64,000 nucleotides of DNA from Reticulascus tulasneorum. Its lineage: Eukaryota > Ascomycota > Sordariomycetes > Glomerellales > Reticulascaceae. A program made the position numbers and the translations under genes. This document shows, in pieces, positions 1 through 10,732 of the stretch. The notes below the pieces were generated by a model, which was not told the DNA's origin, made no database searches, and saw only the letters and a list, made by a program, of their open reading frames with translations. The stretch is from the NCBI GenBank assembly GCA_001557505.1, contig LSAX01000008.1:62001-126000 (forward strand), in the 5' to 3' direction. Each line of letters begins with the position of its first letter. Position 1 is the first letter of the stretch.

Positions 1-204
1 AAATGCGTCGAGGACCCGATTGGCATTGCGCGTGATGTTGACCCCCGCACCGACCTCTGAGAACTGAGGCGCCGACTCATAGATGTGAACATTCATCATT
101 TGTGCGTTCAAGGCCGAGTTGGCAAAGGCGAGACCTCCAAGGCCACCGCCAATGATGGCTACACGCCGTTCCGAAAAGCCCATCGTCTGACTAGCTATTG
201 TCAT
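1..204 (-). CDS. FAD-dependent monooxygenase, N-terminal fragment
   Basis: The first 68 codons of a minus-strand gene that runs off the left edge. The reading begins at an ATG at 202-204, with a second in-frame ATG at 181-183. It carries the dinucleotide-binding loop GGGLGG at residues 19-24 and a Glu at residue 43 at the end of the second beta strand, where this fold binds the FAD ribose. VGAGVNI follows at about residue 51. This is the start of a class A flavoprotein monooxygenase of the salicylate hydroxylase type, which uses NAD(P)H and oxygen to hydroxylate an aromatic substrate. The substrate cannot be told from this fragment. It is transcribed divergently from the GH3 gene. Confidence 0.8.
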   Translation of the reverse strand, partial: MTIASQTMGFSERRVAIIGGGLGGLAFANSALNAQMMNVHIYESAPQFSEVGAGVNITRNANRVLDAF

Positions 205-990
205 TGAACTGAAGAAATGATCGGATGGCTGAGTGGGATCAATGTAGTGTCGGTATCCTTGGAATCATGAATTAATGAGCAGGATGGCTATTTTTCAGTC
301 TCCAATTGCATTGAAAGTTAATGATCTGAAATTGAACTTCTAGGGTATGAGACACACTATCTCTTAGATCGCCACTATTCTGGAGGAGTATGATTTGTAT
401 GTGGGGAGCACTAGCGAATATGGTTTGACATCGCGGACAAGTCCGTCTTAGTCGGTATTCGGAATCTTTGCAGCGTCCCTCGGTAGTCACTAGCAACGCC
501 TTGCCATGAGTATCTCCGAATTCAACGACCAGTTTATTATCGATCCGTGTCTCCAACAGATTCCCTTATGTTGAACCTAGCGGTAATATCATGCACGGGG
601 ACGAAGCCCAGCATTTGCCTTGCGACCGGATAAAAAGTCATCGTGACTCGCGCGTCTCCACTTCGCTGTGCTGAAGACCAAGGATGCTCCTCATGATTGG
701 GCTTTCTTGGCCCAACTGCGGTGATCCACAAGGGGGAGTTGAGCGCATCGCAAGCCATGCAACTTATTTTTTTTTTAACTTTCGTTTTTCTCTCTCTTTT
801 CCTTTTTAGACGTCACGATTTTCACTCCATTAGATTGCATTATTGCCTTTGCTGATTCGAATTTGACAGTTTCTACTCTCCAGTCTCCAATTCCCAAACA
901 GCCACCTCGAGATATAATTTCACCATCTATACCAACTACATTTCCGGTCGATTGAAGCCTGCGATTTTCACAGTAAAAATCTATTCCAAG
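205..990. other. Divergent intergenic region upstream of the GH3 gene
   Basis: About 790 bases between two divergent starts. The right part (about 766-815) is a T/C-rich tract typical of fungal core promoters. Two short minus-strand open frames here have no recognisable domains and are not called. Confidence 0.5.
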
Positions 991-3552
991 ATGGTCCTCA
1001 AAGATGAGAAAGTCGAGTCTCTAATACAATCCCTTACACTAGAGGAGAAGTGCCTGCTTCTGGGCGGAAAGAATATGTGGGAGACCTTAAACATTGACCG
1101 TCTCGGAATCCCCTCTCTCAAAACAACCGATGGACCCGCTGGTGTCCGAGGCGCTACTTGGACGGATGGTACCAATACAACTTACATCCCGTGTGGCATT
1201 GCTTTGGCGGCCACATTCGACCCAGCACTCATGGAACGGGTAGGCTCGGTATTGGGAACGGAAGCTCGACGGAAAACAGCACACGTTCTCTTAGCACCTA
1301 CGATGAATATGAGTCGGTCCCCTTTAGGTGGCCGTAATTTCGAAAACTTCGGTGAGGACCCGTATCTGACCGGTATCATGTCTTCCGGATTCATTCGCGG
1401 AGTTCAGAGCCAAGGCGTGGCAGCCTGCATGAAACACTTTGTTGCGAATGACATGGAAACCCGGAGGTTTAATATGGACCAGCAAATTGACGAGAGAACC
1501 CTACGTGAGATATACCTCAAGCCATTTGAGATGGCAGTTCAGTTGGCAAAACCGTGGGCGAGCATGACTTCATACCCAAAGATTAATGGGACGCATGTGG
1601 ATGCTCATGAGTGGATCTCGAAGGACATACTCCGGGAAGAGTGGGGGTTTGAGGGTTTGTCGATGAGCGACTGGGGCGGCTTGAACTCAACAGAGGAGAG
1701 TATGAGGGCAGGAACAGACCTGGAGATGCCGGGACCTCCGATCCGTTATGGGGCTGCACTGCAAGCGGCTGTACTAGCTGGTAAGATATCTGAAGAAGTG
1801 CATATTAATTCTTCGGTACGGAGACTCCTCGAACTACAGGTGAAGTTGAAACTTGTAGGAGGGGAAACTGGTTTAGAGAACACAGAGCATGAGCAGAACT
1901 CGGACACTCCTGAATTCCGACGGACAGCAAGGGACGCCGCAACTGGTGGTATCGTCCTTCTCAAGAACAATGGGGTCTTACCACTCCAACTCTCAAGCTT
2001 GAAGAAACTCGCATTGATCGGACCGAACGCGATAAAGCCTACTACGGGAGGAACTGGCAGTGCTGCCGTGAACCCGTACTATATTACCACCCCGTCTGGA
2101 TCACTTACGGAGGCCGCTAAGGCTGTGAACCCGGACATCGAAGTCTCGTACGCTCCAGGCATCCTGACCAATTTGCAACCACCGCTTCCGGGACCTCAAT
2201 TAAGAACGCCTGACGATAAAGCCACCGGAATCCAGCTAGACTTCTATGCGGGCCACAATTTTGAAGGAGAAGTTGTCGCATCCTCTCATTGGCAGAACTC
2301 TGTAATTTTCCTCATGAGCGATGGAGATACGCCCGTTACACTTAGGGGTAAGGAGTTTTGCTATCGTGGGCGTGGAATACTCAGACCTGCAACGGCCGGC
2401 ATATATGAATTGAGTCTTTCTAATACTGGAAAGGCAAAGATGTTTCTGGACGACCAATTAATCATCGATAACTCCGAGTGGACGAAGACAGGAGGGTCTT
2501 TCATGAACTGTGGTAGTGCCAACCGCTCTGCCACTATGCGACTGGAGGCTCGATCTTATGAACTCCGGATCGACAATGTTGCGGTTCCGCCCCCGCTCCC
2601 GCCACATGATAATACCCTCTTCCACACAGTATCCGGGCTTCGCGCCGGTATCGAGCTAAAGCAGGATGAGGACGCTATGTTCAGGGAGGCAGTGGCCATT
2701 GCCAAAGATGCCGATGTCGCAATTCTCATTGTGGGACATAACAACGATACCGAGAAAGAAGGAATAGACCGCTTGTCTCTGTCTCTGCCTCGGCGAACAG
2801 ACGAACTCATCGAGGCCGTTTGCGCAGCCAACCCACGTACTGTAGTGGTGGCGCAATCTGCTTGCGCCATCAACATGCCGTGGGTAGACTCCGCATCGGC
2901 AATTGTTCAGGCATGGTACCAGGGACAGGAGAATGGAAATGCATTGGCAGATATCCTACTGGGAATCGTTAACCCTTCTGGTAAACTGCCGGTGACGTTC
3001 CCGGTTCGACTAGAGGATCACGGCTCGCATGAGTGGTTCCCTGGGGATGTTGTTAACGATCACGCGGAGTACGGCGAGAGCATCTTAGTCGGTTATCGCT
3101 GGTTCGATGAAAAGGACACTAAGCCACTCTGGCCATTTGGGTTCGGGTTGTCATATACGACGTTTGAGATTACAGATGGAACTATCGAAGGGTCTGTGGC
3201 GGTTGATGGGTCGGCAAAGGCTGTGATTACGACGACTGTGACGAATACGGGCAATTGCATTGGCAGTGAAGTACTGCAAGTCTATGTTTCTCCCTCACAG
3301 TCTATCAAGGAGAATAAGCGTCCCAGCGCACCGAGATCTTTGGCTAGTTTTAAGAAGATATCTGTATCTCCCGGAGAAAGTCGCATTGTCACATTTGAAC
3401 TCGGCTCAGACTCATTTTCTTGGTTCGATGTCGAGGGCAAAGGAGGGCCTAGATCTGGGGGAAAGTGGAGAGTTGATAAGGGAACTTACAAGTGCTTCTT
3501 GGGGAGAAGCTCGCGCGACATAGTGATAGAGCTAGACGTTCAGGTAGCATAA
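991..3552 (+). CDS. GH3 beta-glucosidase with PA14 insert, intracellular
   Basis: Single-exon gene of 853 residues. The frame is open back to 952, but the first ATG is at 991. Glycoside hydrolase family 3 releases glucose from the non-reducing end of cellobiose and other beta-glucosides. The (beta/alpha)8 domain carries KHF at about residues 148-150 and the nucleophile Asp227 in the motif SMSDWGG. The alpha/beta sandwich domain follows, interrupted by a PA14 domain at about residues 411-550 that usually shapes substrate access. A fibronectin-III-like domain closes the protein. There is no signal peptide, so it should be cytosolic, like the fungal beta-glucosidases that work behind a sugar transporter. 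The next gene, in the same direction, is such a transporter. Length is normal for the PA14-containing subgroup. Confidence 0.95.
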   Translation: MVLKDEKVESLIQSLTLEEKCLLLGGKNMWETLNIDRLGIPSLKTTDGPAGVRGATWTDGTNTTYIPCGIALAATFDPALMERVGSVLGTEARRKTAHVLLAPTMNMSRSPLGGRNFENFGEDPYLTGIMSSGFIRGVQSQGVAACMKHFVANDMETRRFNMDQQIDERTLREIYLKPFEMAVQLAKPWASMTSYPKINGTHVDAHEWISKDILREEWGFEGLSMSDWGGLNSTEESMRAGTDLEMPGPPIRYGAALQAAVLAGKISEEVHINSSVRRLLELQVKLKLVGGETGLENTEHEQNSDTPEFRRTARDAATGGIVLLKNNGVLPLQLSSLKKLALIGPNAIKPTTGGTGSAAVNPYYITTPSGSLTEAAKAVNPDIEVSYAPGILTNLQPPLPGPQLRTPDDKATGIQLDFYAGHNFEGEVVASSHWQNSVIFLMSDGDTPVTLRGKEFCYRGRGILRPATAGIYELSLSNTGKAKMFLDDQLIIDNSEWTKTGGSFMNCGSANRSATMRLEARSYELRIDNVAVPPPLPPHDNTLFHTVSGLRAGIELKQDEDAMFREAVAIAKDADVAILIVGHNNDTEKEGIDRLSLSLPRRTDELIEAVCAANPRTVVVAQSACAINMPWVDSASAIVQAWYQGQENGNALADILLGIVNPSGKLPVTFPVRLEDHGSHEWFPGDVVNDHAEYGESILVGYRWFDEKDTKPLWPFGFGLSYTTFEITDGTIEGSVAVDGSAKAVITTTVTNTGNCIGSEVLQVYVSPSQSIKENKRPSAPRSLASFKKISVSPGESRIVTFELGSDSFSWFDVEGKGGPRSGGKWRVDKGTYKCFLGRSSRDIVIELDVQVA

Positions 3553-4409
3553 CTTGCCAAGTGGGTTGGGTGCCAATTATTGTATCTTTCTGCGGAATTG
3601 TGGTGCGAGCTGCGAAGTTACCTAGACCCTAATTACCTATCTCCAGTGTGCCACTAATGCTGACAGTGGCAATATGCTGGCCTACCGATGAGATTTAACG
3701 AATTCTCATATCTTGTAGTTTCACGCACGATCCCGCCGTAATTGGGTTGTTGATACGGCCAAGCAGCCGTGGAGAGAACCAAATCTCACAAAACATGCTC
3801 ACATTGCTGCCTTGGGACCAATCACGTACATGAGAAGTCAACTTACACAAGATAAGTACAGCAGAATAGAGAACACTGCGATCCAGGGGCAGATAACTCT
3901 CCCCGCCTTTCTCAAGGCGCTAAAGACGGACTTCTCCTACCGACCAAGGGTTTTATGGACTGCTAAAGATGAATCGTATCGCACTTTGTAGATTGCATGA
4001 GTCGGTCATCGCCGCTTGGACCACAAAGATCTAGTTCGCTCTACGAACACTGGGTCCTCCATGCATCTTAGTGTGCTCTAATGATAAGATTGTTAGGATG
4101 CCTAGACTTCTCCACCGATTGACAGAAGACCAAGATAAGCTAAGAAGAAATTAGTGCACAACACCTTGGAATGTGAGCGAGAACTGTTATCTGCACTCCC
4201 AAGAGAAACCAACTTGTTCACCTCGATTGAATGATAAAACTGACCAGACGGAACCTCAAACATTCGAGCATCTCAAGGACTTCGCATTCCACCAACCTTT
4301 GCCCAGGTCTCACGATTGATCCAATCCTACTTCACTACTTCACACCACCCGCAATCCATTCTCCATTTTACGGCGAGATCTTTTTGGCCACAGCGGTCTA
4401 TAACCAGCC
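3553..4409. other. Intergenic region between GH3 and MFS genes
   Basis: 857 bases with no supported gene. It should hold the 3' region of the GH3 gene and the promoter of the transporter. Open frames just before 4410 overlap the transporter start and look like shadows. Confidence 0.5.
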
Positions 4410-6005
4410 ATGGCCATCTCCGATATCTTCGCACCATTGCGCATGTCTCTATGCTCCGCGCTCGTCATCTCTGTCTGTGTTGCCGATTCAGTTACCATCG
4501 CTTACGATGGCTCGCTTATGGGCTCCTTGAACGTCATGGACACCTTCAAAGACTACTTTGGCATCAACACATATAACCAAGGAATCACGTCAGGCGCCAC
4601 ATTTGCTGGGGCTGTCCTTGTCGCCCCTGTCGCCAGCAAATTGATTGATTGGAAGGGTCGCAAAATGGGAATCATCGTGTCCGCACTCATAAACGTTTTA
4701 GGTGCTGCGTTGGGTGCCGGTGCACAAAATCTACCTATGTTTATCGTCAGCCGCGTCTGTATAGGAGTTGCTGTTGCCATTGCTCAAACTTCGGCTAGCA
4801 GTTATGTAAGCGAGACTACAGCGCCTCATGTTCGAGCTTTTGCCTTGGGCCTCTATTTCACATGTTGGGCCATCGGATCTTTTCTTGCTGCCGGTATATG
4901 CCGTGGTGTAAGCCCCCTTGTATCATTTGAACGCTTCACCGATGCTAAACACCGAATTAGGCCATCCAGCTTGAGCCCTCCAACTGGGCATGGAGACTGC
5001 CCTGTGTGCTACAAGGCGTCGCTCCGATAGGTGTTCTCATTGTACTTTGCTTCCTGCCAGAATCGCCGCGTTGGCTGGCTTATAACGACCGCCGTGAGGA
5101 AGCTCTTCAGGTTATTGCCCGTGTCAGCGGTGAGGACATTGACTCTGCCAGCGTGCAAACGCAGTACCGGGAGATCGTTGATACGATTGACTATGAGAAA
5201 TCTGAAGGTCGCGCTATGGGCTTCCGAGAGGTCATCCGGACTCCAGCAAACAGAAAACGATTATTTTTGGCCATGTCTGTGGCTCCTCTATGTATGATGA
5301 CTGGGTCAAACGTCATCACGTCAGTTGCGAACTCCTCCAAGATATGCGCTTTTAACTGATGCATTTTGCAGATACTATTTTGGTACAATGCTCTCACAAG
5401 CCGGCATCAGCGATCCAACAAAGCAACTTGAGATCAATCTTGGTCTCTCCGCATTCCAGTTTTGCATTGCCCTCAGTGGCTCGCTTTTAGCTGAGAAGCT
5501 AGGCCGCAGAAAGCTGGCATTGATCAGTTTGTCCCTCTGTATCGTGTTCTTTTATTTGCTAGGAGGTATGACAGCCCGTTACGGCAATTCCACGGATCAG
5601 GGTGGCATCTACGGCACAGTCGTGGTGATCTTCTTGTTTCTGGGCTCATACTCGTTCGGTATTACGCCACTCACTGCCATGTATGCCCCAGAAGTTTTGT
5701 CATATAACATCCGTGCCAGCGGTATTGCATGCTTCGCGATGACCAACGAGATTTGTGGTTTGTTTGTTACTATGGTGTTCCCGTTTATGTTCAGCGGCAT
5801 TGGCTGGAGGACGTACATGGTCAACGCATCATGGAATGTTCTGCTACTGGCATTTGTTTACTTTTATTGGGTGGAGACTAAGGGACGGACTCTTGAAGAG
5901 ATTGATGAGTTGTTTGATGGTAAGAAGCATTCTGATGTTCCAGATCTCGCAGTTATCAAGGAGAAGGAGAAGATGAATATGGTGGAGTCTGTTTCCGCTG
6001 TTTAG
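4410..6005 (+). CDS. MFS sugar transporter (HXT/lactose-permease type)
   Basis: Three exons, 4410-4907, 4961-5319 and 5372-6005, give 496 residues. Intron 1 (53 bases) is phase 0 with branch-like GCTAAAC; intron 2 (52 bases) ends TTGCAG. Joining them restores the sugar-porter signatures in order: DWKGRK after the second membrane segment, NWAWRLP and PESPRWL before the central loop, AEKLGRRKL in the second half and VETKGRTLEE near the C terminus. About 12 membrane segments are expected, in the plasma membrane, moving sugar with protons. Its neighbour is an intracellular beta-glucosidase, so a cellobiose- or lactose-like beta-glucoside is the likely cargo; that is inference from context. Residue-level specificity cannot be read. 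Confidence 0.9.
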
Positions 6006-7367
6006 AATGCCGTGGCAAATTTAGTAAGAGGTGTTTGGAAGTTGGGGACGAGATTCTAGTCTAATATATTTCATTCTTAAGAGATTACGTGGGTTGAAGG
6101 CAATATACTATTGCCATATTATTAATTGACCTCGCTTTCCGCGCTGAGAGTATGAATTGCTCGTATGAGATTATAGTATTTCATTTATATTTCTTTTTGG
6201 GAACAGAATGTTTCGCATTGATACGTACACATCCAGTAAGTATCTGCCTCACCATCATCTTGCAACAATGGAAAGAGCGAGTGGGAGTGATCTCGCCGGT
6301 GGGGGATGTACATGTGAACAAGCGCGCATGTCGGGTTCAGCCTATCATTTCTGGACCAGTGCAAGTCCAGCATCAACACCCAGCTAGCTAGGAAGTGATC
6401 GCCACATCTTTTACTCTCGCCATATACTTGGAGTGCAATTGGGAAGTATTCTTATTCTGAGAAGTCGTGTACGAAGTACGAAGTTGTGCGGCGGATCTCG
6501 GTGGTGTGAGCCACTTAATCCCAAGCCGATTTTACCGCGAGAAGGAACGCGGCATGAGCTGTCAGCTAGACCACGTTGAAACATCGCTAGTAATAAGACT
6601 AGGGGATGTTGGCGCTTTTAGCTGCATGCTCTTAGTAAGCAAATGTCTAGCTGAGGGATTGAGGGCAATCTAAGTACCTAGATACTTCGCGGGGTCTTGT
6701 ACATAAGGTTCCTTAGCATAAGGTAGATAAGGTAGGGGAGTTTAAACGTATTCGCGGTACTTTTGATACTACAATAAACAACACACTAACAAATATGACA
6801 ATTATAACAAGTGAAGTCGTATGAGAGCTGTGCGTTCAGAGATCCTTTAGTATTCCGTCTTTCCTTACTAAAAGGAGGGTCAGTGGGGTCCTCGAAAGGT
6901 TAAGCCTGCTGCACATCTAAGCTGCTTGACAAGTGATAGCTCGCGTTTCCTTTGCTTTGCTTTCCACTCACCTGAGAGACCATATTGCCTTTAAAGGCCA
7001 AGGCAGCAGCCCCACCAATGCGAGAAAGGATCATGTTGAGCAAGGCTAAGGATGAAACTAGCAACTTCTAGTATTTGACAACAATGGCCTTGCATAGATG
7101 CCACCCCTTCTCAGAACTAATATTCCCCAATACGGAACTTAGACGACATCGAGCTGAACCCGCTAGCCCGAGATGGCAAAGCACAAGGTTCGTTCTGTGA
7201 TCCGGTCGGGCCCAACTTGAGCTCCCAGACCAACGATAAGGCCAACGGCATTCCCATATATTGTGCGATCCCTGTGGTCTGATCGTGCTTTCAATTCGCA
7301 AGCTTCGATATCAAGTCTTCTCAGGCTAACTTGACAAGAGGCGCACTTTTATCTCCCCACCATCACC
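6006..7367. other. Intergenic region, no gene seen
   Basis: About 1.36 kb. Open frames under 80 codons without domains are not called. It contains a TACCT/AGGTA-rich stretch at about 6670-6750, a repeat type that recurs between genes in this window. Confidence 0.5.
6670..6750. repeat. TACCT/AGGTA-rich intergenic repeat
   Basis: Short runs such as AAGTACCTAG, AAGGTTCCTTAG and AAGGTAGATAAGGTAGG follow each other. The same word family occurs near 19250, 22700, 32450, 40610 and 53600. Confidence 0.5.
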
Positions 7368-9299
7368 ATGGCGATTGATGAAGCAACTTCTCGAGAAAGC
7401 CAGCTATTGGCAGCAGCTACAACAAAATTCAGCATGGAAGCATCGTCTGACGATTCCCATCCATCAGGCGCTTGCGTGTCAACACCAACAGTCACTACTA
7501 CAAAACCGCCTTTGGCCCATCTTGGACGCAAAGGGTCAGTAATACACTCCAATATGGAGGAGGAAACCTTGGCAGTTATGCCGACGTTATCGCATTCGAT
7601 AACTCCTGCTTCTGAGCCAACTGATCTGCCGCAAAAGACGGCGAAAGTCACTGTAAATCCAGTTATATCAGCTACCAGCGACGACTCAAACGGAGTGTCC
7701 AGTAGGAAGTTCTATCCTGCCGCCATCGCTCACTACCTGAGAGAAAAGAACCCACGACGAGATCTGTGGCTGCAAGCCATTCTCGCTTGGGCATGCCTAC
7801 TAACCGCGATTGCTCTCGGAATCGTTGCTGTTGTTATCGTCCACATTGCACATGGCTCGGCCCTAGCTTCTTGGCACACATTCTTTACACCTCCCGTCAT
7901 CGTGGCAATCCTGGCATCCATCGTGCCTTTTCTTCTGGGCTTGTCTTTATCAACAGCCGTAGCATTCAACTGGTGGCTGAACGCCAAAAAAGGAGTCTCG
8001 ACTTCGTTTCTTCATCATGCTAGTGGAATCCATATTCGCCCACACAAGATTGATCGCGATGTGATATTCAGCTTGGGATTTTGGAAGATGGGGCTTACAT
8101 ATCTTCTCGTTACGATTACCGGCTTCACATACCACCCCCTTTTGCAAGCGTCAATGTCCCTCGTCTCGGCGGCCAGCAATTCTCAGGAACAAATGAAAAT
8201 AGACATATATCCGAGGCTAGACAATGGACTTTTGGGGAATTCGTTTGAGCAAACGAATACGCTTGAAGTTTTCGCGGCCAGCAACGGTTGGGTGTTTAAC
8301 ACGACAATGTTCACACGAAACGAAAGTCCGTACAACTGCCCTGGTACCTGTTATGGGGAGATTCCCACCACAGGAATACAGGCCATATGCTCTCCGCCCA
8401 GCGAGTATGCACGCGTTTGGCTGACCGGCGGGGTACCCAGTTATAACGCCACCATCATGGAAATGGTATGGGATATGCGTTACCCAAACGAAGCGTCGAC
8501 CATGTTAACGCTAGATATGCTTTATTTGAGCAGCTGGGACGAGGATTGTAAGCATGGAATCCTAGTAACGGAGAGCTGCAATATCTCAAGCGCCATCGTC
8601 AACGCGTCAGTGGTAGTTGTAGGGAATATTTTGAGGCATCCAGCCCGCGCTACGTTCGATGGTCTCCCCTATTCTTCCCCCGGTGACCTTAAGACGCCAA
8701 CTGACGAGAACTACGGCCCATTCCAGCAAATTCGGGACACTCTGGGGGGGCTTACCTTTGACCCTCAGATGCTATTTTATGATAATGAGACCGGCATTGG
8801 CTCTGTCTCCGAATCGCGGCTCATGGCCAGATACATCCCGGTTTTAGAGCGTCAGATTGAATGCCGCGTTCATTACGATTCGCCTCGGCACACAGTGCTG
8901 TCTATATTGGAGGATGCCTTGTTCCGTGTTGCCGTCGGTGGGCACCAGGTGGGGTCGGATTTCACCTTGGAAACAACACCGACAGACTTCAACGCAACGA
9001 GAGAAACAATTGAACCGCATTATAGATCGAACTTCCCCATGGCCTATGGAGCTTCCGCGCTGCTTCTCTGTGCTGTGCTTATTACGCTAGCTGCGCAGTG
9101 GGGTTGGTGGGAACTCACACGCGAGGTCACTTTGAGCCCTGTAGAGACGGCAGTCCTGCTGGGGCCGTTACTTTCAACTGGCAGTGATATCGGTGCCGAA
9201 GATGTGGTGGAGAAGACAAGAGGATTGAAGATCACGTATCAACCCAAGTTTCAAGGACATGAAAAACTGAATCGGTCAGCAACCATCCGCGGGGACTAA
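7368..9299 (+). CDS. Multi-pass membrane protein with large extracellular domain, function unknown
   Basis: Single-exon gene of 643 residues starting at the ATG in CACCATGG, a good fungal start context. Residues 1-125 are Ser/Thr-rich and likely cytosolic. Hydrophobic segments lie at about 136-160, 175-200 and 235-253, and a last one at about 558-581 is followed by a roughly 60-residue tail. Between the third and last segments is a region of about 300 residues with several N-glycosylation sequons and cysteines (for example NCPGTC and CNIS), which should face outside. This four-segment layout with one big loop is common among uncharacterised fungal membrane proteins, including DUF3176-like families, but I do not see a diagnostic motif. 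No function is assigned. Confidence 0.75.
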   Translation: MAIDEATSRESQLLAAATTKFSMEASSDDSHPSGACVSTPTVTTTKPPLAHLGRKGSVIHSNMEEETLAVMPTLSHSITPASEPTDLPQKTAKVTVNPVISATSDDSNGVSSRKFYPAAIAHYLREKNPRRDLWLQAILAWACLLTAIALGIVAVVIVHIAHGSALASWHTFFTPPVIVAILASIVPFLLGLSLSTAVAFNWWLNAKKGVSTSFLHHASGIHIRPHKIDRDVIFSLGFWKMGLTYLLVTITGFTYHPLLQASMSLVSAASNSQEQMKIDIYPRLDNGLLGNSFEQTNTLEVFAASNGWVFNTTMFTRNESPYNCPGTCYGEIPTTGIQAICSPPSEYARVWLTGGVPSYNATIMEMVWDMRYPNEASTMLTLDMLYLSSWDEDCKHGILVTESCNISSAIVNASVVVVGNILRHPARATFDGLPYSSPGDLKTPTDENYGPFQQIRDTLGGLTFDPQMLFYDNETGIGSVSESRLMARYIPVLERQIECRVHYDSPRHTVLSILEDALFRVAVGGHQVGSDFTLETTPTDFNATRETIEPHYRSNFPMAYGASALLLCAVLITLAAQWGWWELTREVTLSPVETAVLLGPLLSTGSDIGAEDVVEKTRGLKITYQPKFQGHEKLNRSATIRGD

Positions 9300-9795
9300 T
9301 CCCCACCAGTAATTATGGGGTGAATCAGTCTATGATTGATGATTTATTTCTTAGCAGCTTTATTTCATGGCTGGAGTATTGTTTCTCTTGGGGAAAGCCA
9401 GCCGAAGCTCTCTTCAAATTTCAGATCTTCCATTTCTTTGGTTCTGGCCAATACAGCGAATTTGGGTTTTCGGATCTGCAACGGCCTAACGGGTGAACTT
9501 AATCTCATTTTATTACTTTATATGTGATGTTTGGCGAAGGAGGTCGCGTCTTATCATTCAAAGACACCTATTCGAAATCGGTGCAATTCTGAATAAGGAA
9601 TTGGCATTTGCTTGAATTATATCCACCTTAATACATGTGGGGTGATAGACATCCTTTACTTTTCTTTTGAGAATCCAAGAATGATGCCTCACGTTTATTA
9701 TTCATTTGAGAAGTATGGAATTCCTTCAATCTGCCTATACGTATAGCCTGAACCTAATACACAAATACTAGAAGCACTACGTCAACAAAATTGTC
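9300..9795. other. Convergent intergenic region
   Basis: About 500 A/T-rich bases between the 3' ends of the membrane-protein gene and the GH45 gene. No coding sequence is seen. Confidence 0.5.
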
Positions 9796-10648
9796 TCATC
9801 CAGTCGGACCGACGTCACCATTATTGCAGCCAGAGATGCTGGTCAGAACACTTGGACAAGTAACATTCTTCACTTCAACCTGCCAACCGTTGATATCACC
9901 CCTGGCCCAGTTCCATCTCCAATAACAACCAGCTTGTAGTCTATCTGGAAGAGTTTGGCAGTCCTCGCGATCGTCGACACCGCCGTATTGCCGGCCCCTA
10001 TTCATCGTAGGTTAGCAACACCGAGCTCGAGAAGGTATCTTTTTACATACCAGTCATAGCCATACTGGGTTTCGCAACCCTTTGCATTTGGTCCGACGCC
10101 ACCGCCGGGCACGATCAGTGTCACATCGCCGGTCTGACCTCCCGAATTGATCATCTGGACCTGCATCCTCTTTCCTGCGGCTGAGCCGTTGACCCACTGC
10201 AACTCAAAGCATTCGCAGCAGTCGCGGACATCATTCATGATAGCAAACCCGTATGACAGCTCCTCGGATACTGGTCGCGGTTGGTAATCTGAGCAGAGAA
10301 AAGCGTTGCCCGCGTTGTTGGCCGCACAGGAGCTCTGGACATTTGCGGCGTTGTTCAAAACATTATCGTTCTTGTCACAAACTTTGACACTACCTCTTTA
10401 TTTTCACTCGTTAGTGCAATCATATTCAAGTTTGAGAGCTGGCTATTTTACTGGGCGACAGCAGTTTGAAGGTTGCTCTGCCAAGCGCAGGCTGGTTTGC
10501 AACTGGAAGAAATTAGGAAACGTCATTCGATCTTTAGAGGAAGCATTGTAGTGTACCAGTCCCAACTTGTGTGTGTTCTCCCTCTCCATGCCGTGACAAG
10601 GCCAATCAGCCAGATGGCTGACAAAATAGTTGTTGGTGGACGATGCAT
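9796..10648 (-). CDS. GH45 endo-beta-1,4-glucanase, secreted
   Basis: Four exons on the minus strand, 10648-10557, 10502-10452, 10395-10051 and 9997-9796, give 229 residues. All three introns are 53-56 bases with GT..AG ends, and intron 2 has a perfect CACTAAC branch point. A signal peptide covers about residues 1-20. The family 45 signature follows: SWDCCKPAC, with Asp30 in the nucleophile position, then CDKNDN, AFLCSD, CCECFEL, PGGGVG and GCYWRWNW. Family 45 enzymes cut internal bonds of cellulose by an inverting mechanism. There is no cellulose-binding module. The residue aligned with the catalytic acid (Asp121 of the Humicola enzyme, in an FDL triplet before PGGG) appears to be Thr, with an Asp three residues earlier, so activity is not certain. 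A TATA box lies about 80 bases upstream. Confidence 0.88.
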
Positions 10649-10726
10649 TGCGGGAAGGCTTTGGCAAAGTTTGAGTGATCGGAAGAGCTTGGCATTTATC
10701 AGATGCTCACAGAAGAGCAGATTAAC

Positions 10727-10732
10727 TTTATA
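10727..10732 (-). promoter_or_regulatory. TATA box of the GH45 gene
   Basis: TATAAA read on the minus strand, about 80 bases upstream of the GH45 start codon. Confidence 0.5.

Noticed and set aside
952..990. Upstream extension of the GH3 reading frame
   Set aside because: It begins at TTG; the first ATG is at 991 and gives the usual family N terminus.
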